A DNA stretch of 64,000 bases. It comes from Microthrixaceae bacterium (GTDB lineage Bacteria; Actinomycetota; Acidimicrobiia; Acidimicrobiales; Microtrichaceae). The stretch is from NCBI GenBank assembly GCA_023957975.1, contig JAMLGM010000011.1, forward strand, positions 38,694-102,693, in the 5' to 3' direction. This document shows, piece by piece, positions 8,526-15,412 of this stretch. The position numbers and the translations under genes were made by a program. The notes under the pieces were generated by a model. The model saw nothing but the letters and a program-made list of their open reading frames with translations, was not told the origin of the DNA and made no database searches. Each line of letters starts with the position of its first letter. Positions within the stretch are counted from its first letter, which is position 1.

Positions 8526-9083
8526 ATGTCGATGACCGAAGCACGCCGTCATGAGATGTACGACGGCTTGATCAAGTCGCTGGGCAAGGAAACGGCGGAC
8601 ATCTTGATGGAAAATCTTCCACCGGTGTACTGGGGCGACGTCGCCACGAAGGCCGATCTCGAACACCTGAACAACGCACTGTCGCTCAAGATCGACCATG
8701 TCCGTTCGGAGGTGTCTGGAGAGATCGCCTTGTTGCGTTCGGGTATGTCTGGCGAGAACGCCTTGTTGCGTTCGGACGTGGAGGGCGAGTTCGGCAAGTT
8801 CCGTTCGGACGTGGAGGGCGAGTTCGGCAAGTTCCGTTCGGAAATGGCGGGCGAGTTCGGCAAGTTCCGTTCGGAGATGGCGGGCGAGTTCGGCAAGTTC
8901 CGTTCGGAGATGGCGGGCGAGTTCGGCAAGTTCCGTTCGGAGATGGCGGGCGAGATCGCCTTATTGCGCGCCGATATGGCTGCCGAGATCAGCGACGCGT
9001 TGCGGAAACAGTTCGTGTGGTTCGTCGGAGTCGTCATTGGGTTGTTGGCAATCCCGGGGGTCTGGGAACGTCTTCCGTGGTGA
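8526..9083 (+). CDS. Coiled-coil protein with 11-residue repeats and C-terminal membrane anchor
   Basis: A 185-residue protein. The N-terminal ~45 residues (TEARRHEMYDGLIKSLGKET, ENLPP) lead into VATKADLEHLNNAL and then a long coiled coil. The core is a tandem series of 33-bp/11-residue units, GEFGKFRSEMA-like, from about 8780 to 8966. A hydrophobic segment FVWFVGVVIGLLAIPGVW closes the protein. It resembles DUF1640-like coiled-coil membrane proteins; function unknown. Start 8526 is chosen over ATG 8508 because it matches the start of the paralogue at 22622-22999. The nearly identical DNA units suggest recent expansion or copy-number variation. Confidence 0.7.
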   Translation: MSMTEARRHEMYDGLIKSLGKETADILMENLPPVYWGDVATKADLEHLNNALSLKIDHVRSEVSGEIALLRSGMSGENALLRSDVEGEFGKFRSDVEGEFGKFRSEMAGEFGKFRSEMAGEFGKFRSEMAGEFGKFRSEMAGEIALLRADMAAEISDALRKQFVWFVGVVIGLLAIPGVWERLPW

Positions 9084-9141
9084 ACGTTCCGTGGTGAACG
9101 TTCGGCGGCCCACCGGCCAAACGACCGCGTAAATCCGCCCG

Positions 9142-9171
9142 TTGACCTCTTTGTCACGGCTCCCGTACAGT
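9142..9171 (+). promoter_or_regulatory. Promoter of the pil operon
   Basis: TTGACC at 9142-9147 and TACAGT at 9166-9171, separated by 18 bp, form a good sigma-70-type promoter about 90 bp upstream of the pilB start. Confidence 0.5.
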
Positions 9172-9261
9172 CGCAAGGTCCATCGGGAGCGTCCGCGCTC
9201 TACGCTTGGGGCTACGGAGTTCCAGCCATCGCGTTGAACTCCGAGCACTAGAGGGGAGTGT

Positions 9262-11301
9262 GTGGTGCTGAAGCGATCGAAGAGCGCGCCGAAGGCCGGT
9301 GAATTCCAGTCGAAGGGCGCTACGGGCATGATGCCCGGAGCGTCGGGTTCGGGCCGGTTGGAAAGCGAGCTTGAGAGCTGGTTGGGCGCCGAGCGCCCGA
9401 TGTTTGGCGAGCTGGCGTTGGGCATGGGCGCCATCGATGCCGAGCGGTTGACCAATGCGCTGGCGCTTCAACGCGAACAGGGCGGCAAGATCGGCGAGGT
9501 GTTGGGGCTCGAGGAGCAGACCATCACAGCGATCCTGAGCACGCAGTTTGCGATCCAGGTCGCTGATTTGCGTAATGAGGAGCCACAAAAGGAGGCCCTC
9601 GACCGGGTGGGCGAGGAGTTGGCTCGCCACTATCACGTGTTGCCCCTTCGAATCGACGAGGAGAACCGAACCTGGATCGTCACCAACGACCCCCGCGACG
9701 ACGAGGCGATTCGTACGTTGACGGTGCGTTGCGGTCGCATCGGCTTGTTGTTGGGCAACCGCTCCGATATCGAAAAGCTGCTGCACAGCGCGTATTCGGT
9801 GTTGAAGGACGCCCAGGTTTTCGTTCAGGCTCACCAGCTCACCGAGACGAAGTCGCCGCAGCAGCTCGCTGACGAGCCGACCGCGAGGGTGGACGAGAAC
9901 GCCCCCGTGGTGCAGGTGGTGAACCGCATCGTCACCCAGGCGGTGCGCCAGCGGGCATCGGATGTGCATATCGAGGCGCAGACAAGCGGCATCCGCGTGC
10001 GCTACCGCGTCGATGGCGTTCTGAACGAGGTGCTGAACCTGCCGTCGTCGATGGGGGCCGCGATTTCGAGTCGCATCAAGGTGATGGCCGAGTTGAACAT
10101 CGTCGAGAAGCGCCGTCCCCAGGACGGTCAGTTCGGCTTTGAGGTCGACGGTCGTCCGATCGATGTGCGCACCTCGGTGGTGGCGACGGTACACGGCGAA
10201 AAGATCGTGCTTCGTATTCTCGACAAGCAGCGTTCGCTCATCGGCTTGCGCGACCTGGGCATGCCCGAGCAGTTCATCGCCGACTACTCCAAGATCGTCA
10301 AAGCGCCGCTCGGCATGTTGTTGGTGACCGGGCCGACGGGTTCGGGTAAGACTACGACGTTGTACGCGACGCTCGCCGAGATGAACGATCCCACCAAGAA
10401 CGTGGTGACGGTTGAGGATCCGGTCGAGTACCAGTTCGACGGCATCAACCAGATGCAGATCTCCGAGTCGGCCGGCATCAGTTTCGCGGATGGACTGCGC
10501 GGCATTCTGCGCCAGGACCCCGACACGATCCTGGTGGGCGAGATCCGCGACATCGAAACCGCGCGTATCGCCATGCAGGCGGCCTTGACGGGTCACTTCG
10601 TGTTGAGTTCGCTCCACGCGGTGGATGCCATTGCGGCGGTACACCGCTTCACCGACATGGGCATCGAGCCGTTCCTGGTCGCCTCGGCGGTGTCGGGCGT
10701 GGTGGGTCAGCGGCTGTTGCGCCGCAACTGCCCGTCGTGTTCGGTGCCCGAGAAGCCGTCGTCGGATCGGGTGCGCCTGGTGGCAGCCCAACTGGGCACG
10801 GCGAAGGCGAATTTCCGCCGCGGCGAGGGGTGTGCGAGCTGTGGGTTCACGGGCTATCGCGGCCGTGTGGGTGTGTATGAGTTGTTGACGATGAGCGACC
10901 GTTTGCGCCACATGGTCGTCGACCGGGCCACTCACTCGGAGATGCGCAAGGTTGCGGTGAACGAGGGCATGGTGACGATGCAGACCCAGGCCTTCCAGAT
11001 GGTGGCGAACGGCCAGACCACGATTGAGGAAGTGTTGCGAGCCGTGTACGCGCCGGGTGTGGAACTCGGCGGTGACGCGTTTGGTGAACTCATGCCGGGC
11101 AAGGGGCAGATTGAGGCCACGTCTGGCGCCGACTCGACCGCACAGCCTGTTCTCTCGGTGGGTGCCGGACAGCAACGCCAAGCGTTCATTGCTGATGGCG
11201 AAGGCTACATCGATTCCGCTGACGCAGCACCGAATGCAGGAGCGGCCGAGCCGGAGCCTTCACCGGTCGCCGCAGCGACCTTTGATGGAGGTTTGGGATG
11301 A
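9262..11301 (+). CDS. pilB: Type IV pilus assembly ATPase PilB (GspE family)
   Basis: A 679-residue cytosolic hexameric ATPase that powers pilus extension. The N-terminal GspE-N-like region covers ~45-170 (LGAIDAERL-like GMGAIDAERLTNALALQ). The secretion ATPase core has Walker A GPTGSGKTTTLY near residue 357, the Asp box DPDTILVGEIRD and the His box LSSLHAVDA. A zinc-binding tetracysteine follows (CPSC ... CASCGFTGYRGRVG). The C-terminal ~60 residues are low-complexity. GTG at 9262 follows GAGGGGAG. It is the first gene of pilB-pilC and overlaps pilC by four bases. Confidence 0.95.
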   Translation: MVLKRSKSAPKAGEFQSKGATGMMPGASGSGRLESELESWLGAERPMFGELALGMGAIDAERLTNALALQREQGGKIGEVLGLEEQTITAILSTQFAIQVADLRNEEPQKEALDRVGEELARHYHVLPLRIDEENRTWIVTNDPRDDEAIRTLTVRCGRIGLLLGNRSDIEKLLHSAYSVLKDAQVFVQAHQLTETKSPQQLADEPTARVDENAPVVQVVNRIVTQAVRQRASDVHIEAQTSGIRVRYRVDGVLNEVLNLPSSMGAAISSRIKVMAELNIVEKRRPQDGQFGFEVDGRPIDVRTSVVATVHGEKIVLRILDKQRSLIGLRDLGMPEQFIADYSKIVKAPLGMLLVTGPTGSGKTTTLYATLAEMNDPTKNVVTVEDPVEYQFDGINQMQISESAGISFADGLRGILRQDPDTILVGEIRDIETARIAMQAALTGHFVLSSLHAVDAIAAVHRFTDMGIEPFLVASAVSGVVGQRLLRRNCPSCSVPEKPSSDRVRLVAAQLGTAKANFRRGEGCASCGFTGYRGRVGVYELLTMSDRLRHMVVDRATHSEMRKVAVNEGMVTMQTQAFQMVANGQTTIEEVLRAVYAPGVELGGDAFGELMPGKGQIEATSGADSTAQPVLSVGAGQQRQAFIADGEGYIDSADAAPNAGAAEPEPSPVAAATFDGGLG

Positions 11302-12533
11302 CCGATTCGGCGATTGATGTCAGATTCCGCTACGAGGCGGTCAACCTCGACGGCGAGAACGTCAAGGGCATCATCGAGGCTCCGAGCGCGTTGATCGCTC
11401 GTAACCGGCTTGCGGTGCAAGGGGTTCGGGTCACCAAGATCTCCGAGAAAAAGGGGCTCCAGATGGAGCTCACCAAGGAGAAGGTGCCGCTCGTTGAGAT
11501 CATGCATTTCTCGCGGCAGATGGCGACCTTCATCCGCTCGGGTATCCCGCTGCTCGAGGCTCTGGAGACCCTTGGCCGCGACGTCAAGAACAAGCGGTTT
11601 CAGCAGGTGCTCGGCGAGGTTGCCGAGAAGGTGGGTAACGATGGTGTGACGCTGGGCGACGCGATGGGCATGTACGCAGAGGTGTTCCCCAGCTACTTCA
11701 TGGCCATGCTGCGTTCGGCCGAACTCACCGGCAAGATGGACGAGGCCTTCGAGCAGCTCTACAAGTACATCCGTCGTGACGTGCAGTTGCAGAAGCAGGT
11801 CCGCAAGGCGCTCATTTACCCGGTGATTCTGTTGGTGGTGGCCTTTGGTGTGGTGGCGATCATCGTGATCTTCGTGATTCCGAAGTTCGCGGAGTTCTTC
11901 GAGAGCTTCGATGCCGAGCTGCCCTTGCCGACCCGGATGTTGATGGCGGTAGCAGACTTCGTGTCATCAACCGCTGGCGCTGTCACCGGCGTGGTGCTGG
12001 TTGTCGCCATCATCGGCGGGATGCTCTATCTGCGCACGAAGGGCGGTCAGCGGAACCTGCACGCGTTTCTGCTCAAGGTTCCGGTGCTCAGCACCGTTGT
12101 CGTCTATGGCGCAACCGAGCGTTTCACCCGTGTGTTGTCGGTGCTCCTCGAGGCCGGTGTGCCGCTGGCCGACGCCATGCCCTCGGCGATCGACTGCACG
12201 ACCAACGTGATCTTTCGCGAACGCCTGGCGGTCGCGTCGAAGAGCGTCATGATGGGCGCGGGCTTCGCAGAGCCGATCGCTCAGACCGAGTTGTTTCAGC
12301 CGACGACCATCTCGATGATCCGTGTCGGCGAACGTACGGGCGAACTCTCCGAACAGCTCAACAACGCCGCCAGCTTCTATGAGGAAGAAATGGATTACGC
12401 GGTCGACAAATTGACTGCGTGGTTCGAGCCGCTGGTGCTGTTGATCATCGGCGTCGTGGTCGGCTTCGTTGCGTTGGCGATGGTGAGTGCGATGTACGGC
12501 ATCTACGGCCAGGTCGATGTGAACGACATGTAA
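11298..12533 (+). CDS. pilC: Type IV pilus inner-membrane platform protein PilC (GspF family)
   Basis: A 411-residue protein with two GspF domains, the membrane platform on which PilB turns. The first repeat has FSRQMATFIRSGIPLLEAL and the membrane stretch ALIYPVILLVVAFGVVAIIV. The second has ATERFTRVLSVLLEAGVPLADAM and a last segment PLVLLIIGVVVGFVALAMV. It begins ATGA over the pilB stop, so it is translationally coupled. A small hairpin and a new promoter separate it from pilA. Confidence 0.94.
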   Translation: MTDSAIDVRFRYEAVNLDGENVKGIIEAPSALIARNRLAVQGVRVTKISEKKGLQMELTKEKVPLVEIMHFSRQMATFIRSGIPLLEALETLGRDVKNKRFQQVLGEVAEKVGNDGVTLGDAMGMYAEVFPSYFMAMLRSAELTGKMDEAFEQLYKYIRRDVQLQKQVRKALIYPVILLVVAFGVVAIIVIFVIPKFAEFFESFDAELPLPTRMLMAVADFVSSTAGAVTGVVLVVAIIGGMLYLRTKGGQRNLHAFLLKVPVLSTVVVYGATERFTRVLSVLLEAGVPLADAMPSAIDCTTNVIFRERLAVASKSVMMGAGFAEPIAQTELFQPTTISMIRVGERTGELSEQLNNAASFYEEEMDYAVDKLTAWFEPLVLLIIGVVVGFVALAMVSAMYGIYGQVDVNDM

Positions 12534-12548
12534 CGTCGACACACTTCA

Positions 12549-12568
12549 GGATTTCCTCAAGGAAATCC
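12549..12568. terminator. Hairpin after pilC
   Basis: GGATTTCC, loop TCAA, GGAAATCC: a perfect 8-bp stem 16 bp after the pilC stop. No T-run follows, so it may be a partial terminator or a processing site that uncouples pilBC from pilA expression. Confidence 0.45.
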
Positions 12569-12601
12569 AACGAACGCCTTGACGGGCGTGACGATTGTCG
12601 C

Positions 12602-12630
12602 TTGACCTTAAACGTCATCGGTCGTCAATT
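12602..12630 (+). promoter_or_regulatory. Candidate pilA promoter
   Basis: TTGACC at 12602-12607 and TCAATT at 12625-12630 with a 17-bp spacer, ~70 bp before the pilin ATG. A private promoter fits the much higher pilin demand compared with pilBC. Confidence 0.45.
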
Positions 12631-12700
12631 CGTGCCGGGATCCACGAGCCGCACTGGCTCATCCGCCCGATAGGGCGCTGAACTGAGGGAGACAACTTTC

Positions 12701-13108
12701 ATGAACAAGCTTCAACAGCGCGTTCAGCAGCGTGGTCAGGGTGGCTTCACCCTCATCGAACTGCTGGTCGTCATCGCCATCCTTGCCATCCTTGCTGGCG
12801 TCGTCGTGTTTGCGGTCGGCAACTCGACCAAGAATGCGTCGATCACGGCATGTCAGACCGAAGGTGCATCACTCGTCACCGCAGCGTCTGCCGCGAAGAC
12901 GGCCAACCTTGTCAACACCACGCCTGAGGACATCCACCAATACCTCGATAAGGCTAGCGTGGCGGCTTTGAACTCCTCGCTCAAATACTTCTCGGTGGCT
13001 AGCGACCTGGCCACTGCGACCCCAACAACTGGTGCCGTGTTCACCCGCACGAACACTGGCAAGGTGTCGACGACGGATTGTCCCGCCCCGGGTGCCGTGT
13101 TGCCGTAG
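12701..13108 (+). CDS. pilA: Type IV major pilin-like protein
   Basis: A 135-residue prepilin. A short basic leader ends in GG, and the prepilin peptidase site is G|FTLIELLVVIAILAILAGV with Glu at +5, followed by the single hydrophobic helix. The mature domain is short, with two cysteines (TACQTEG and TTDCPAPG) that could form the D-region disulfide. ATG at 12701 follows GAGGGAGAC. It is flanked by its own promoter and a strong terminator and sits between pilC and pilT, so it is likely the main fibre subunit. Which pilin dominates is inference. Confidence 0.92.
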   Translation: MNKLQQRVQQRGQGGFTLIELLVVIAILAILAGVVVFAVGNSTKNASITACQTEGASLVTAASAAKTANLVNTTPEDIHQYLDKASVAALNSSLKYFSVASDLATATPTTGAVFTRTNTGKVSTTDCPAPGAVLP

Positions 13109-13131
13109 TCCACGCTTAGCGTGATCTGAAC

Positions 13132-13157
13132 GAACCGGGCCCTTCGGGGTCCGGTTC
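13132..13157 (+). terminator. Intrinsic terminator of pilA
   Basis: GAACCGG ... CCGGTTC stem, strengthened by CCCTTCGGGG in the loop, followed by TTCGCGTTTT. It starts 23 bp after the pilA stop. Confidence 0.75.
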
Positions 13158-13199
13158 TTCGCGTTTTGTGTAAGGTCCGTGGCGGCCGATAGGGGGATG

Positions 13200-14294
13200 A
13201 TGTCGAACACCGAACTGCTCGAACCGCTGCTTGGATACCTGTGGCAGGTGGGCGCGACCGACCTGCACATCTCCGCGGGTGACACCCCGCGGATTCGTGT
13301 CGATGGTAAGCTTCGGGCGATTCCCGAGGCCCCGGCGGTCGGTGCCGAGTTCGTCGACCAGGCGATTCAAGGGTTGCTGAGCGACCTCGACTACCAGTCG
13401 TTTCGCAACCAGCGCCAACACGACTTCGCGTTCAGTTGGGGCACCACGGCACGCTTTCGTGCCAACGCCTTCTACCAGCTCGACCAGCCGGCGTTGGCGT
13501 TGCGCCTGATTCCTCATCAGATCCCCACGGCCGACCAGCTCGGCCTGCCCGCAATCACCAGGGAGCTGATCCACCGTCCGCACGGCCTGGTGCTGGTCAC
13601 CGGCCCCACCGGTTCGGGTAAGTCGACGAGCCTTGCGGCGATGATTGGCGAGATCAACGCCACCAAGCCGGTGCATATCCTGACCATCGAAGATCCGGTG
13701 GAATACATCCACCCCTCCAGAATGGCGCTGGTCAACCAACGCGAGGTGGGCGCCGACACCGTCAGCTTCGCCGACGCACTCCGAGCCGCCCTGCGCGAAG
13801 ACCCCGACGTCATCCTCGTGGGCGAGATGCGCGACCCAGAAACCATCGGGCTGACCTTGACCCTCGCGGAGACCGGTCACCTCGTGTTCGCGACACTGCA
13901 CACCAACGACGCCAGCCAGACCGTCGACCGTGTCATCGACGTGTTCCCGGCCGAACAGCAGGACCAGATCCGCACCCAGTTCTCAATGTCGCTCGCGGCG
14001 GTCATCTCCCAGCGGCTGGTTCCTCGGGCGACCGGAGGCCGAGTTGCAGCCTATGAGATCCTGCTCGGCACCTCCGCGGTCGCCAACCTCATCCGCGAAA
14101 ACAAGGTCCGTCAGCTTCGAAACATCATCGCCACCGGTCAGCGTGAGGGGATGATGGTACTCGAACAATCGCTCGCCCAGTTGGTGAACCAGCAGATCAT
14201 CACGTACGAGGCGGCACTGGAAGCATCGGTGCACCCTGAGGACATCACCGCTCACGCTACAGGTGGGGCTGGCGGCCAGGCCCGTTACCTCTGA
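13200..14294 (+). CDS. pilT: Type IV pilus retraction ATPase PilT
   Basis: A ~364-residue hexameric ATPase for pilus disassembly. It begins VGATDLHISAGDTPRIRVDG, the PilT signature. Walker A GPTGSGKSTS is near residue 134, the Asp box is DPDVILVGEMRDPET and the His box is FATLHTNDASQTVDRVIDVF. The PilT-type AIRNLIRE box is replaced by ANLIRENKVRQL. The start is uncertain: ATG 13200 fits the usual N-terminus, but GTG 13179 with AAGG upstream is possible. The stop overlaps the pilD ATG (TGATG). Confidence 0.94.
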   Translation: MSNTELLEPLLGYLWQVGATDLHISAGDTPRIRVDGKLRAIPEAPAVGAEFVDQAIQGLLSDLDYQSFRNQRQHDFAFSWGTTARFRANAFYQLDQPALALRLIPHQIPTADQLGLPAITRELIHRPHGLVLVTGPTGSGKSTSLAAMIGEINATKPVHILTIEDPVEYIHPSRMALVNQREVGADTVSFADALRAALREDPDVILVGEMRDPETIGLTLTLAETGHLVFATLHTNDASQTVDRVIDVFPAEQQDQIRTQFSMSLAAVISQRLVPRATGGRVAAYEILLGTSAVANLIRENKVRQLRNIIATGQREGMMVLEQSLAQLVNQQIITYEAALEASVHPEDITAHATGGAGGQARYL

Positions 14295-15148
14295 TGCTTG
14301 CGCTGACGGCGAGTCAGGCATGGACCCTCACCGTCTTTGGGGCGCTGCTCGGTGCCGCCATCGGTTCGTTCTGCTGCGTGATTATCGAACGGATGCCCGT
14401 TCAACTCGATGAACCGAACGAATGGGGCGACGCCTTCGACACCCGGCCATGGCGTGAGGTCGTCGGCGGTGAGAGCCGGTGCTCGTCGTGCGGGTCTGAC
14501 ATCCGGTGGATCGACAAGATCCCCGTGCTGAGTTGGTTCCTCCTGCGGGGCAAGTGCCGAACATGCAGCGAGCGGATCCCCGGCTTTCACCCGGTAGTTG
14601 AGTTTCTGGTGCCAGTGTTGGCGGTCGGGCTGGTCGCTGTTGCTGGGTGGGACTGGCGGTTGTTGCCAGCGCTGTGGTTGGTCCCCGTGGGCGTTGTGGT
14701 TTCGGCAATCGATTTGCGCACCTACATCGTTCCCACTCGAATCGTCTGGCCAGCGTTCTTTGTCGCCATCGTATTGTCGATTGCTGCATGCGCAGCCGGT
14801 GTCGAGTGGAGTCGACTGTGGTATGCGGCCCTCGGGGTGGTGTTTATCGCTGGACCGCTCGCTGTGCTGTGGTTCATCCTCCCGAATGCCATGGGATTCG
14901 GAGACGTGCGGCTTGCGACTCTTCTCGGGTGGGTCGTCGCGTTCTCTTCGACAGCCAACCGGATCGCGCATCTCGGGTTCCTGGCCGCCATCTTCTTCGT
15001 AAGCGCGTCGGTGATTGGCATCACGATGGGCATTGGCGGACTGATGGCTCAGGGCCGCAAGGCCAAGGTGCCGTTCGGGCCAGCGCTCTTTGTGTCAGCG
15101 ATGCTGCTTGTGGCGCTCTCCCAACAGATTCTCGACCCGTTCTTGTGA
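14294..15148 (+). CDS. pilD: Prepilin peptidase PilD
   Basis: A 284-residue polytopic membrane aspartic protease that trims and may N-methylate prepilins. The N-terminal domain starts GALLGAAIGSFCCVIIERMP and has a zinc-type tetracysteine (CSSCGSD ... CRTCSERIPGFHP). The two catalytic aspartates lie in SAIDLRTYIVP (~140) and GFGDVRL (~203, the GxGD motif). It closes the plus-strand pil operon and presumably processes PilA and the minor pilins encoded on the opposite strand. Confidence 0.95.
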   Translation: MLALTASQAWTLTVFGALLGAAIGSFCCVIIERMPVQLDEPNEWGDAFDTRPWREVVGGESRCSSCGSDIRWIDKIPVLSWFLLRGKCRTCSERIPGFHPVVEFLVPVLAVGLVAVAGWDWRLLPALWLVPVGVVVSAIDLRTYIVPTRIVWPAFFVAIVLSIAACAAGVEWSRLWYAALGVVFIAGPLAVLWFILPNAMGFGDVRLATLLGWVVAFSSTANRIAHLGFLAAIFFVSASVIGITMGIGGLMAQGRKAKVPFGPALFVSAMLLVALSQQILDPFL

Positions 15149-15150
15149 CG

Positions 15151-15180
15151 CGTTCTCCGGTCGCGCTTGGCCGGAGAACG
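15151..15180 (+). terminator. Hairpin after pilD
   Basis: CGTTCTCCGG and CCGGAGAACG form a perfect 10-bp stem with a 10-base loop directly after the pilD stop. The arm sequence resembles the ends of the family-1 palindrome (GTTCTCCG/CGGAGAAC), which may be chance or a short relative. The ~230 bp beyond it, up to 15412, contain nothing else recognised. Confidence 0.6.
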
Positions 15181-15412
15181 GAGTTTCGACAATCGTGGCT
15201 TGGGCGTGAGCCTCTCGTCGCGGCCGAGCGCCAGCCGTCGACGATGAGGCTGCACCGGGGTGTGGAAAAACCTGACTTGGCGTCGGTTACGTTCACCGCC
15301 CGGAGCGGCCACCTGGTGGATCTACCTCACCACCGCGAGGACTTTTCTTGGCCACCAACGAGGACTATCGCAAGGCCATGGACGCCACGGCACTCGTGCT
15401 GCGGCCGACTGT

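Noticed and set aside
8345..8527. Small minus-strand frame before the coiled-coil gene
   Set aside because: No start signal or family; it covers the shared promoter region of the divergent HAD and coiled-coil genes.
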